A stretch of DNA of 32,639 bases from Caldilineaceae bacterium (GCA_019637695.1 JAHBVG010000081.1:1-32639), one strand, 5' to 3'; shown: positions 15,313 to 23,447, numbered from the stretch's first letter. Numbers and translations: made by a program. Notes: a model not told the origin generated them from the sequence alone.

Positions 15313-16044
15313 TCACTCCACATGACATTCGCCGCAATTATCGCGCGTCGCTGTGAAGGAGTGGGCGGTGAGCATGTGCCCGTTGACGGGGATCTGATCC
15401 GGGCGGTCCAGGTGACAGTCAATACAGAGGATGCCCGCCCCGTTGTGGGCCTGGTGCTGGGGCTCGGCAATGTCGGGGCGGTGACATTCCGCGCACAGGG
15501 TATTGGTGGTGGCGGCGGCGTGCGCCTGCTGGGTGTGGACCTCGTGACAGTCGATACAGCGGATAGCGGCGATGCCATGCCGGCTCGTTTGCCATTCAGC
15601 CAGCGTAACCCGATGACAATCCCCACAAAATTCAGGTGAGCGAACAATCGTCATGCTCTCTTCAGGATGTTGAGGGCGGTATGGACCGTGGCACGCCTCA
15701 CAGGTGACACCAGCCAGCACAAATTGACCGGTGGCGGTGTCATAGCCAGTGGTGTGGCAGGCCAGACATTCGCCTGGCCGCTCTGCCTGTTCCAGATAGG
15801 TGCGAAAGATGGGATCGAAAAGGGCGTTGGCGTGGGTCGTTTGCGACCAGGACTCAAACTGCTCACTGTGACATTCCCGGCAGAGCTGCGGACTCTGGTA
15901 ATCGCCGAGCAGCGAAAAAAGGCGACCAGGATCGCTGTCGCTAAAGACCAGATCCCCCTGCGGCCAGAGCAAGGTCAGGCCCAGGGTGATGACGACAATC
16001 ACAAATGAAACAGCGAAGGCCAGCCATTGGCTTCGTTGTCTCAT
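15313..16044 (-). CDS. Membrane-anchored octahaem cytochrome c
   Basis: A 243-residue protein with an N-terminal membrane anchor (about 7-28) and eight CxxCH haem sites: Cys55, 93, 115, 140, 163, 184, 207 and 237. The start of the haem domain, CRECHSEQFESWSQTTHA, is characteristic of the cytochrome c554 group. Haem by haem it aligns with the heptahaem protein at 10149, except that haem 2 (CLACHTTGYD) is missing there. The open frame extends back to 16152, but that would overlap the upstream gene by 83 bp, so the ATG at 16044 is preferred; only a poorly spaced GGAG precedes it, and the start is uncertain. It follows the two-CW gene by 25 bp. It is an extracytoplasmic electron carrier with unknown partner. 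Confidence 0.88.
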   Translation of the reverse strand: MRQRSQWLAFAVSFVIVVITLGLTLLWPQGDLVFSDSDPGRLFSLLGDYQSPQLCRECHSEQFESWSQTTHANALFDPIFRTYLEQAERPGECLACHTTGYDTATGQFVLAGVTCEACHGPYRPQHPEESMTIVRSPEFCGDCHRVTLAEWQTSRHGIAAIRCIDCHEVHTQQAHAAATTNTLCAECHRPDIAEPQHQAHNGAGILCIDCHLDRPDQIPVNGHMLTAHSFTATRDNCGECHVE

Positions 16045-16069
16045 CTCCGCTGGATTGATGTTCTGCAAA

Positions 16070-16435
16070 TCAGGTTGCCAGTTCGTGGACAGGTCTCCTC
16101 TGGCTGAATAGCACACATTGGAAGCACTTGTTGGGCAACATTCCCTCGGCACGGCTGCGTGCCAACCAGCAAGGCTGTGCTGAGTTTAGGAAGGCCGGAC
16201 AGTGGGTATAGACCGGCTCAGGACACTTTTTCAACACCCAGCAGGGCTGTTCCACTGGGCGCAGATCCACTTCAACCTTTGTCACCGTCGAGCGGGCAGC
16301 GGAGTGCGCTTCGGCTTCCCACTTTGCGTCCAAACGGCGTAGCCAATAGCCCACACCGATGACGATCAACAGCGGAATGCCCAGGCGTAAAACGAAAAGT
16401 CCCAAAATCCCCACGGCTGTGATGAAGCCTTCCAT
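16070..16435 (-). CDS. Membrane protein with two-CW cysteine domain
   Basis: A 121-residue protein. One N-terminal membrane helix (residues ~5-31, containing VLRLGIP) is followed by a charged linker and a cysteine-rich domain: PCW at 65-66, Cys71, CPA at 79, PCW at 89-90, then CFQC (104/107). This order is that of the two-CW domain of small redox-associated proteins, and probably binds a metal or iron-sulfur centre. The ATG at 16435 has AGGGGGC closely upstream; the longer frame to 16483 lacks support. It is the first gene of a minus-strand pair with the octahaem cytochrome. The membrane helix is related to that of the 43-residue protein at 9974, which also precedes a multihaem cytochrome gene. 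Confidence 0.82.
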   Translation of the reverse strand: MEGFITAVGILGLFVLRLGIPLLIVIGVGYWLRRLDAKWEAEAHSAARSTVTKVEVDLRPVEQPCWVLKKCPEPVYTHCPAFLNSAQPCWLARSRAEGMLPNKCFQCVLFSQRRPVHELAT

Positions 16436-16498
16436 AAAGCCCCCTTGTAAGTGATATCTCTGTCGCCAGCGTACCACGTTCACAAGGAGGAATCTATT

Positions 16499-16536
16499 GG
16501 GTCTTCACCACATCTTTCCTGTGGGGGATCAGACCC
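16499..16536. promoter_or_regulatory. Imperfect inverted repeat upstream of the two-CW gene
   Basis: GGGTCT (16499-16504) pairs with AGACCC (16531-16536), and an inner CACCACA/TGTGGGGG pairing extends the stem with one mismatch. It lies about 65-100 bp upstream of the start at 16435, where an operator or a 5'-leader hairpin could sit. No known regulator motif was recognised. Confidence 0.35.
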
Positions 16537-16589
16537 ATGTGAGGAGGGGATTGGGGATCGGGCAGAGGAGGTATACTCTTCTCATCGTA

Positions 16590-16806
16590 CAATCGCCGTT
16601 AACGAGAGATTAGGCGATTAAGGGATTGAGTACAGGATCTAAAATCTCTTAATCGCTCAATCGCTATTAACGAGAGATTAGGTGATTAGGCGATTGGGCG
16701 ATTAGGTAGAGGATCTGCAATCCCTGAATCGCTCAATCGCTATTAACGAGAGATTGGAGAATTGAGATTCTGTTCCCGATCCCCAGTCCCCGATCCCTAA
16801 TCCCCA
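16590..16806. repeat. Tandem intergenic repeats upstream of the two-CW gene
   Basis: A block beginning CAATCGC(C/T)(G/A)TTAACGAGAGATT occurs three times, at 16590, 16658 and 16734, giving imperfect tandem units of 68 and 76 bp. Inside the units are GATTAGG-type octamers (GATTAGGC/GATTGGGC), and the right end (about 16768-16805) is a run of CCCGATC/CCCAGTC heptamers. It fills the space between the two-CW/octahaem pair and the NarL-like regulator. Confidence 0.8.
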
Positions 16807-16814
16807 GCCCCCTC

Positions 16815-17471
16815 TCATTTCACACTGATCAACCCTTTCTCAATCGCGTACTTCACCAGTTCCACACGGTTGTGCATGTTGAGTTTGCGCATAATGTTCT
16901 CACGATGGCGGTCCACTGTCTTCGGGCTGATGACCAGTTTTTCGGCGATCTCGCGGTTGGTACTGCCCTCGGCAATGTAGATCAGCACCTCGCGCTCGCG
17001 TGCAGTCAGCTCCTCGGTGTTGGACGGTGTGGCTGCTCCACCGGGTTGGTTGATCACCTCGTTAAGCAGGTATTGAGCCAGGCTGGCATAGAGGAAGACA
17101 TTGCCTGTGCTGACCACCCGGATCGCCGAGACCAGGTCATCGGGCGCAGCGCGCTTGGGGATATAGCCCGAAGCGCCAGCGTGGAGCATCTCAAAGAAAT
17201 ATTGCTCCTCCTCGTACATGGTCAAGGCCAGGATGGCGACATCGGGATAGGCTTCTTTAATGCGGCGTGTGGCTTCGATGCCCGTCATTCCCGGCATGGC
17301 GACATCCATCAGCACCACATCGGGTTTGAGTTCACTCACCAGTCGCAATGCTTCCTGGCCGCTACTGGCCTCGCCTACAATCGTCATATCCGGCTCGGCC
17401 AAAAAGAGCATGCGCAGCCCGGCGCGTACGATTTCATGATCGTCAACCAACAAGAGCCGTATCTTCGACAT
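16815..17471 (-). CDS. NarL/LuxR-family response regulator
   Basis: A 218-residue DNA-binding response regulator. The receiver domain (about 4-120) has the acidic pair Asp10-Asp11, phosphoacceptor Asp56 in VLMDVAMPG, Thr84 and Lys106. The C-terminal LuxR-type helix-turn-helix (about 150-215) reads LTAREREVLIYIAEG and TNREIAEKLVISPKTVDRHR. The ATG at 17471 has AAGGAG upstream and lies inside the end of the kinase gene (29-bp overlap), so the pair is translationally coupled. NarL-type regulators usually control respiratory or stress genes; the neighbouring cytochrome cluster is a plausible target, which is inference. Confidence 0.94.
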   Translation of the reverse strand: MSKIRLLLVDDHEIVRAGLRMLFLAEPDMTIVGEASSGQEALRLVSELKPDVVLMDVAMPGMTGIEATRRIKEAYPDVAILALTMYEEEQYFFEMLHAGASGYIPKRAAPDDLVSAIRVVSTGNVFLYASLAQYLLNEVINQPGGAATPSNTEELTAREREVLIYIAEGSTNREIAEKLVISPKTVDRHRENIMRKLNMHNRVELVKYAIEKGLISVK

Positions 17472-19521
17472 CGGCCTTCTCCTTCTTCAATGGAATCGTG
17501 ACGCGGATGCGGCTTCCTTGCTCCGGCGTCGATTGGATGGCGCAAACGCCGCCCAACAAGCGGGTGCGCTCGCGGATGCCCAGCAATCCCCAGCCCGATG
17601 TGTGGGGACGTTCATTTTGCAGCACATTATCGGGATCAAAGCCGCGGCCATTGTCGGCGATGGTCACCGCAACCTGGGTTGGCTCTGTTTCCAGCGAGAC
17701 TGTAACCCGTGTGGCTTCGGCATGTTTAGCCACATTGGTCAGCGCCTCTTGCGTAATGCGGAAGAGGACCGTTTCCGTCTCTGCGGGCAGGCGCGCCGGT
17801 TCGCCGTGCAAAATGAACTCGGCCTCGATGCCACGCCGCTGTTGATAGGCCTGCACATACCAGCGCAACGCCGCCACCAATCCCAGATCATCCAATTGAG
17901 AGGGGCGCAGATCGGCGATAATACGGCGCAATTCGGTCAGCGCGCTGGTGCTGTACGATTCCACCTCGCGCAGTTGGGCGGCGACGGACGGCGCTTGCTC
18001 TTCAACCAGCCGTCCGATCCCGCGCAGACCCAACGAGATCGCAGTAAGCGATTGGCCGGTGGCGTCGTGGAGTTCACGGGCAATGCGCGTGCGTTCGGCC
18101 TCCTGCGCATCCACTACCTGATCCAATAGATCGGCCAACAGCTTCTCGTGGCGCTGGGCACGCCAGGTGAGGCGGGCGTTTTCAATGGAGAGCGTCAACT
18201 GACGAGCGATGCCGGCCATCAATTGGAGTTCTTCCAGCGGCAGTGGGCGCTGTTCGTCTTCGGGGCGCGCCAGCACCAGGCTGCCTGTGATCCCCTGGCG
18301 GCTCTGCAAGGGCAGGCCGATGATAGTAGTGGGGCTGGCGTGTTGCCAGCACTGTTGCCCGATCACCACCGCTTCCAGGCTAAATTCGATGATCTGTCCA
18401 TCCTCGTGGATGCAGACTGCGCAGGCTGAAGAAATCGATTGTTCACCCAATCGGCGGGCCAGAGCATACCTGGGATCGCTGACATCGTCGCCAAAGCCGG
18501 TAATCGCGCGCACATCTATCCCTTGTCGCTCACCCCCTGTCAACAGGATCATCCCTTTGTCCGGGAAGGCCAGACTGCGCACAATTTCGGTCAACACCGA
18601 TGAAAGACGCTCTTGCAAGGTGGTGGGCGCAGAGAGATCGTTGGACAGCCCCAAGAGCAACGAAAGTTCGCGCGCTGTCAATCGTAGCTCGCTGTTCAGC
18701 CGTTCTACCTCGCGACGGTTGCGCCGTTCCGCCAGCAGCGCCTGCTCCAGCCGTCGTCCATTTTCCACCTCAAAGGCGCGCAAGGCATGGACCATGTAGA
18801 AGGTCATCACGGCGGCCATCACCGCGCGGAAGAGCTGCACGGGGATGCCAAACCATTGTAGAAAAAGCGTACTGTTGAGCCACTGGGTAGGGGTGAGCAG
18901 TGTGGGCCGTACAAAGATCTGGCCGACCGCGCCAAAAAGGAAGAGCGCTGCCGCACACCAGACAAGATCGCGACCGAACTGGGGCATATTGTGTTCGCGG
19001 AAGGTGCGCTGTTGCGCCATCAACGCCCACGTCCCCAACAGCGCGCCGGGGATGCCCAGACTGTAGCGGGCCAGTACATCGGCCACCGCCACCAGATCCA
19101 TCTCGGTGAGTTGGAAGCGCAGAGCTACGGTGATTGCGCCCAATCCCCACAGCGCTACCATCCCCAGCAAGGGCAGGTAGCGCCGCCGAGGATTTCTGTC
19201 CGCTGGATTGAGCAGGGCCACGCCAAAGATCAGAAGCGCCACAAAGGAAGCACCCAACAGCAAGAGGCGCAGGCTCTCATCGCGCACGCTGGGGGTGTAG
19301 CCGCCGGTAAGCGCCGCGTATTTCTGATACATTTCGAACCATTCATGCAGTCCATGTAAGATTCCAAATGCCGCCAGGGGACGGATCGCCGCCGCAAAAC
19401 GGAATTCCGACTGTCGTCGGCTTGCCAGCAACAGGGCCAGTCCCATGACAAAAAAGGTCAGCCCGTAAAAGAAGAAGACGATGATGATGTTGCGGACAAA
19501 AAAGGCGGAGATTGGGTTCAT
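17443..19521 (-). CDS. Membrane histidine kinase with GAF domain (NarX/DegS-type HisKA_3)
   Basis: A 692-residue sensor kinase paired with the downstream NarL-type regulator. An N-terminal membrane region of about seven helices (residues 10-245) contains GILHGLHEWFE, with His56 and His59. A coiled linker (about 250-290), a GAF domain (about 295-450) with Cys367-x2-Cys370 and Cys391, a HisKA_3 dimerisation domain with ARELHDATGQS (His485), and a HATPase with VAKHAEAT, IADNGRGFDP and GWGLLGIRER follow. The ATG at 19521 is chosen because the first membrane helix begins just after it; the frame continues to 19584 without a ribosome site. The cysteine set in the GAF domain could hold a redox cofactor, as suggested for other respiratory sensors, but this is not shown here. 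Confidence 0.9.
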   Translation of the reverse strand: MNPISAFFVRNIIIVFFFYGLTFFVMGLALLLASRRQSEFRFAAAIRPLAAFGILHGLHEWFEMYQKYAALTGGYTPSVRDESLRLLLLGASFVALLIFGVALLNPADRNPRRRYLPLLGMVALWGLGAITVALRFQLTEMDLVAVADVLARYSLGIPGALLGTWALMAQQRTFREHNMPQFGRDLVWCAAALFLFGAVGQIFVRPTLLTPTQWLNSTLFLQWFGIPVQLFRAVMAAVMTFYMVHALRAFEVENGRRLEQALLAERRNRREVERLNSELRLTARELSLLLGLSNDLSAPTTLQERLSSVLTEIVRSLAFPDKGMILLTGGERQGIDVRAITGFGDDVSDPRYALARRLGEQSISSACAVCIHEDGQIIEFSLEAVVIGQQCWQHASPTTIIGLPLQSRQGITGSLVLARPEDEQRPLPLEELQLMAGIARQLTLSIENARLTWRAQRHEKLLADLLDQVVDAQEAERTRIARELHDATGQSLTAISLGLRGIGRLVEEQAPSVAAQLREVESYSTSALTELRRIIADLRPSQLDDLGLVAALRWYVQAYQQRRGIEAEFILHGEPARLPAETETVLFRITQEALTNVAKHAEATRVTVSLETEPTQVAVTIADNGRGFDPDNVLQNERPHTSGWGLLGIRERTRLLGGVCAIQSTPEQGSRIRVTIPLKKEKADVEDTALVG

Positions 19522-19626
19522 GGGTTTATGGGTAGCGCCCCTGGAGAATGGTACCCTGGCGCGCCAGAAGCCGATCCAGAGCATTCATTTATAGAAGTGC
19601 TATGGACGCGGGTATAGAGGAAGAGG

Positions 19627-20013
19627 TCATCGACTAGAGTGCATCCGTGATCTCACTTTTAACAAAGTCATGAGCTGATCGATCTCAACATATAGGTCGA
19701 GTTCGGCATTTTCAGATTGAGTGAGTACACTTTCTCGGTTTTTTTCTAGCAATTGGCTGACACGCTCCTGCGCCTCTGGGGAAACGCGAAAGTTGATAAT
19801 CTCTTCCGGTTCAGGACCCGACGCCAAAAAATCGAGAATCTCAACATAAGCAGGGGCGGATTCAACAGACACAGGTTGCGAGAGGATCTCACCCAAGGTG
19901 GATCCTAACTGCGCGTCGGCAATCAATTGAGCGAGCAAATCAGGAAGTCGCTCTTGCACAGGTTCCAAATGTTTCGCAAGAGCATCTGGCACTTGAATTG
20001 TAATTTCAACCAT
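19627..20013 (-). CDS. Small antitoxin-like hypothetical protein
   Basis: A 128-residue soluble acidic protein. The C-terminal part (INFRVSPEAQERVSQLLEKN followed by SENAELDLYVEIDQLMTLLK) resembles a family of small proteins common in cyanobacteria and Chloroflexota that often sit next to toxin or HNH nuclease genes and are treated as antitoxin-like. No toxin gene is visible beside it here; downstream is the kinase gene and upstream the enolase. AGAGGG lies about 9 nt before the ATG. The function is unknown and the antitoxin idea rests on sequence character only. Confidence 0.55.
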   Translation of the reverse strand: MVEITIQVPDALAKHLEPVQERLPDLLAQLIADAQLGSTLGEILSQPVSVESAPAYVEILDFLASGPEPEEIINFRVSPEAQERVSQLLEKNRESVLTQSENAELDLYVEIDQLMTLLKVRSRMHSSR

Positions 20014-20058
20014 CTCCCCACACCCTCTCCACAGAACAACCCCGTAACACTGCCCTTA

Positions 20059-21234
20059 TTATAGCACGCTACGCACCACGTATTGGAAGATCTCCTCCTT
20101 CGGTTCGACCCCCAACCCAGGCCCATCGGGTAGGCTGAACGCCCCATTGGCGCAATGCATGGACGTCTCTACAAATTGGAGATTGCGGTCGAAGATCGAG
20201 TGCTGGTACTCGTGCATGGCTAGATTGGAGAGCGTGGCCGAGACCTGCAAGCTGGCTGCCTGCACAATGCCGATGTTGATCGTGGCGTGGGGCATTACCT
20301 TGCAGTGGAAGGCCGCTGCCATCTGGCAGATGCGCCAGAACGCGGTGATGCCCGTGTGCGCCATCTCCGGCTGGATCACATTCATGCAGCGGGCCAGAAA
20401 ACGAGGCCGGTACTCGTAGACGGTGCGCAGTTCCTCGCCGATGGCGACCTGCGTCTTCACCGAGCGCGCCACCTGCGCCTGCCCGTCAATGTCCTCGGAT
20501 TCACAGGGCGCTTCGGCCAGATAGAGATCGTAGCGATCCAATTTCTCGATGAGTTGAATCGCCTCCAACGCCGTGTAGCGCCAGTGCAGATCGACGAGGA
20601 TCTTCACATCCGGTCCCACCGCAGCGCGGATCGCCTTCATCTCGGCCACTTCGCCTTCATCCGCTACGGCGGCGGCAAACTTGAGCGCCGAAAAGCCGCG
20701 GTCGATCCAGCGTTTGCCCAGCGCCGCGCGATCTTCTTTGGTTTTGCCAGGCAGCCCGGAGACATAAACTGGGATCTGAGCATGGCGCAGCCCGCCCAGT
20801 AATTTGTAGACCGGCAGCCCTGTCAGCTTGCCGCGCAGATCCCAGAGCGCCATGTCTACCCCGGCGATGGCGTCCACCCAGAAGCCGCCGTAGAAGCCGC
20901 GCACGCGCAGCGCATCGTAGAGATCCTCGTAGATCACCATCACATCGTGGGGATCGCGGCCGATCACCAGCGGCGCGATCAATTGCTTTTGAAGTTGAGC
21001 CACCACATCGGGGACGGTGACGCCGAAGCTTTCGCCCCAACCCACGACGCCGCTCTCGCTGGTCACCTTGACCAGCACCGATTGATCGTGGGTGCTGTAG
21101 ATCGTCCTGTTGCCGGGGCGCACAAAATAGCCGTGGACGTTGGGCTGCGTCCCCGCTTCGAGCGGACCCAAGTAGGGTTCGTCGCGTGGGATCGCCAGCG
21201 GGAAGAGTTCGATGGATGCGATCAGATCGGGCAT
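20059..21234 (-). CDS. Enolase-superfamily sugar-acid dehydratase (MR subgroup), copy 1
   Basis: A 391-residue mandelate racemase/muconate lactonising family protein. Metal ligands are visible as Asp215 (ILVDLHW), Glu241 (LYLAEAP) and Glu267 (AIGEEL), spaced 26 and 26 residues apart as in galactonate-type dehydratases. His217 and His316 (MPHATIN) fit the general acid/base pair of that group, and Lys185 is in SALKF. The frame opens at 21339, but the ATG at 21234 has AAAGGGAC upstream and starts the capping domain. These enzymes remove water from aldonic or aldaric acids; the true substrate is unknown. It is the last enzyme gene of a minus-strand catabolic cluster. Confidence 0.88.
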   Translation of the reverse strand: MPDLIASIELFPLAIPRDEPYLGPLEAGTQPNVHGYFVRPGNRTIYSTHDQSVLVKVTSESGVVGWGESFGVTVPDVVAQLQKQLIAPLVIGRDPHDVMVIYEDLYDALRVRGFYGGFWVDAIAGVDMALWDLRGKLTGLPVYKLLGGLRHAQIPVYVSGLPGKTKEDRAALGKRWIDRGFSALKFAAAVADEGEVAEMKAIRAAVGPDVKILVDLHWRYTALEAIQLIEKLDRYDLYLAEAPCESEDIDGQAQVARSVKTQVAIGEELRTVYEYRPRFLARCMNVIQPEMAHTGITAFWRICQMAAAFHCKVMPHATINIGIVQAASLQVSATLSNLAMHEYQHSIFDRNLQFVETSMHCANGAFSLPDGPGLGVEPKEEIFQYVVRSVL

Positions 21235-21252
21235 GAGAAGTCCCTTTGGGGT

Positions 21253-21332
21253 GAGTAATGGGTAGTCCGTAGCGCGTAGTGCGTAGCGCGTGAAAGGTTG
21301 CAAGTTGCAACCTGCAAACTTGCAACCTTTTC
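21253..21332. repeat. Heptamer repeat and 14-bp hairpin between catabolic genes
   Basis: GTAGTCC/GTAGCGC/GTAGTGC/GTAGCGC units (about 21263-21290) run into a perfect inverted repeat, AAAGGTTGCAAGTT (21293-21306) and complement (21317-21330). The hairpin lies directly after the DUF6807 stop on the minus strand and may attenuate transcription into the enolase gene. Confidence 0.75.
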
Positions 21333-22145
21333 TCAACACATCATCGCATCAATCTCAGCTACCTCTCGTTCGCCATCATAGGCGAGGACGCTCACCGCCC
21401 AGGTGAAGGGCGCGCCCGCTGCCAGGGGAATGGGATGGTGACGGCTGGGATTGTAGACGTGTTCGCCGTAGTCGCGGGTGAACCAGGGGCAGGCTTCGCT
21501 GTCGGGAGCGGACGCAAAGACGACGCCCGCTTTGTGTCCATTGCCCGCCGATCCCTGAATGTTGAGCCAGGGCGAGGATCTGTCAAAACAAGCCGGTTCG
21601 CCCACATCCCCGTGGGCATTGCGGATCTGCCCGCCGAAGATCGTCTCCCAATGCGGCGGCACGCGCAGGCCGATCCCTGCCTCTTTGGTACGGTCAATGT
21701 GGACGGCGCGCCCGTCGGCGTGGAAGGTCGAACGCCAGCCCACTCGCGTGAATTCATCTGCGCGGCTGAAATGGATCTGTCGTTCCTCGCGCAGTAGAAG
21801 CTCTCCATCCACCGTCGTCCATTGCACGGGATGGGCGATCCCCACGCCATCCTCGCTGATCTGCGGCTGGATCTCACCCAGCGGGATGGGCAATCGCTGC
21901 GCGTGGCGTTCTCGCTCCCCGGAGCCGGCGTTCCACAGGTCATAGCCGTTAATGCTCAACCCCATGTGGATGCCCTGGTGGTGAGGATGATCCGGCGGCG
22001 CTTCTTGTAGCGCCAATACCCCGCCGGGCGTATAGAGCGGGAAGACGTAACTGCGCAGCGCGTTCGCCGCATACCCGCCGATGAGATCGCCGTTGAGGGT
22101 GATCCACCAGCGGGCGTTTGTGAAAAGAGCATCGTATTGGGGCAT
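21333..22145 (-). CDS. PmoA/DUF6807 family protein
   Basis: A 270-residue soluble protein. The family is recognised by FPLYTPGGVLALQEAP followed by DHPHHQGIHMGLSI, the histidine-rich motif (His53, 55, 56, 60) of DUF6807. Despite the historic PmoA label, this family is unrelated to methane monooxygenase and typically sits in sugar-degradation clusters beside Gfo/Idh oxidoreductases, as here. The beta-sandwich fold is likely. The start at 22145 is the only ATG before the conserved region. An enzymatic or sugar-binding role in the same pathway is inferred. Confidence 0.8.
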   Translation of the reverse strand: MPQYDALFTNARWWITLNGDLIGGYAANALRSYVFPLYTPGGVLALQEAPPDHPHHQGIHMGLSINGYDLWNAGSGERERHAQRLPIPLGEIQPQISEDGVGIAHPVQWTTVDGELLLREERQIHFSRADEFTRVGWRSTFHADGRAVHIDRTKEAGIGLRVPPHWETIFGGQIRNAHGDVGEPACFDRSSPWLNIQGSAGNGHKAGVVFASAPDSEACPWFTRDYGEHVYNPSRHHPIPLAAGAPFTWAVSVLAYDGEREVAEIDAMMC

Positions 22146-22154
22146 GGGGTGTGT

Positions 22155-22255
22155 CTCTTTCTTATAGTGCGTGTTGCGTGAACCATCGTCACTTGCAAAC
22201 CTGCAATCTGCAACCTGCTTCTCGACGTTCGTCTACGGCCTGCGGTCCGCCGTCC
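22155..22255. repeat. Degenerate heptamer repeat
   Basis: Period-7 sequence: TAGTGCG/TGTTGCG, then TTGCAAA/CCTGCAA/TCTGCAA/CCTGCTT, then GCGGTCC/GCCGTCC. It is related in sequence to the gaps at 21253-21332 and 24114-24175 of the same gene cluster. Confidence 0.6.
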
Positions 22256-22259
22256 GTCG

Positions 22260-23339
22260 TCACGCCTGCCGCGCAAGATACGCGCGCACAATGTCGATGA
22301 TCAACGCGATGTCATCTCGGGCGGCGGCGACCGGTGTCCGGCAAGGGATCCCTTCAGTGATGCAACGGTGGAAGTGCCGAAGCTCGCGCACGAAGGCGCT
22401 CTCCCAATCGATGGCCGGTTCCCGACGCTGGGCGGACCCGCGGTCGTCCACCTCCAACACGGTGACGGTAGAGAGGATGCCGCGCGCAAAACCGGTGGGA
22501 TAGGTGATCATCACCCGTTTGTCGTCTCCGTAGACCTCTAATGTCTCGCGGAAGTCCCAGAGATCGGGCAAATCGATCCAACTGGCGACACAGCGGGCGC
22601 CGTTGGCGTATTCGAGCGTGGTTGTCACCGCCCGCCCTTCACGCCAGATCTCGGCGCTGACCACGCGGATCGGCTGGCCTAACATGACGCGCAGACCGTA
22701 GAGATCGTGGATCATGCTGCCCGACAGCAGGTGGAAGGCCATCTCCACCGCAGGCGATACAATGCCGATGGCTTCTCGCCGCGCCTCGCGCTGGGCGGCG
22801 CGGGTCTGCTCGATCACTGGCGCAGGAATGTCGTCGTAGCGTTCGACATGAAACTGGCGCAGGTGCAGGCTATTGTCCGGGTGTAAATGGTTGACCTGCA
22901 CAAAGCGGATCTTGTCCATGCCCTCTACTTCGCGCCTGGCGTACTCGTAGGCCGGATCATAGACCTTCATATAGCCGACCTGCCCAACCGTCCCCGCGCG
23001 CCGGGCGGCGTCGATAACTGCGTCAGCCTCGCGCAGCGAGAAGCACATGGGTTTTTCGATGAAAACATGTTTGCCGGCGTTGAAGGCCGCCACCGCCACT
23101 TCGGTCTTGGGATCCGATTGGCAGAGCAGCACCGCATCCACATCTGCAGCCAGCAGATCTCGATAATCGGTCATGTGGCGGGATACATGAAAGCGTTTGG
23201 CCGCGTACTGGGCTGCTCCGGGCGAGACGTCACAGACCGCGCCGATCTCAAACTCCTCCTGTAAAGCGGCCAGATTGGGCAAATGATGAACCTGGGCAAT
23301 CGCCCCACAGCCGACGACGCCAATACGAATGGGGGTCAT
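22260..23339 (-). CDS. Gfo/Idh/MocA family NAD(P)-dependent oxidoreductase, copy 1
   Basis: A 359-residue cytoplasmic dehydrogenase. The N-terminal Rossmann fold shows GVVGCGAIAQ (residues 7-16) and the EKP motif at 95-97 (VFIEKPMCF), whose Lys is the family's catalytic residue. The C-terminal alpha/beta domain includes HDLYGLRVMLG, where the His is often the substrate-polarising residue. AGGAGG lies upstream of the ATG. These enzymes oxidise or reduce sugar hydroxyl groups; with the flanking DUF6807 and dehydratase genes it is probably a sugar or inositol-type dehydrogenase. The exact substrate is unknown. Confidence 0.9.
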   Translation of the reverse strand: MTPIRIGVVGCGAIAQVHHLPNLAALQEEFEIGAVCDVSPGAAQYAAKRFHVSRHMTDYRDLLAADVDAVLLCQSDPKTEVAVAAFNAGKHVFIEKPMCFSLREADAVIDAARRAGTVGQVGYMKVYDPAYEYARREVEGMDKIRFVQVNHLHPDNSLHLRQFHVERYDDIPAPVIEQTRAAQREARREAIGIVSPAVEMAFHLLSGSMIHDLYGLRVMLGQPIRVVSAEIWREGRAVTTTLEYANGARCVASWIDLPDLWDFRETLEVYGDDKRVMITYPTGFARGILSTVTVLEVDDRGSAQRREPAIDWESAFVRELRHFHRCITEGIPCRTPVAAARDDIALIIDIVRAYLARQA

Positions 23340-23447
23340 AGAAATCCTCCTGAGAGCGACTAAATCAGTCAGAGATTCACCTTTTTATCCATCCCTAAAG
23401 CGCACTGGTTGGGACAGATCTCATCGATTGCCAGATCAAAAGTGCCC

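Noticed and set aside
16590..16806. Possible CRISPR array
   Set aside because: Units are degenerate, differ in length and have repeated, not unique, sequence between them; no cas genes are nearby.
21333..22145. Methane monooxygenase subunit from the PmoA label
   Set aside because: The protein is soluble with a DHPHH motif and sits among sugar genes; particulate methane monooxygenase subunits are membrane proteins.
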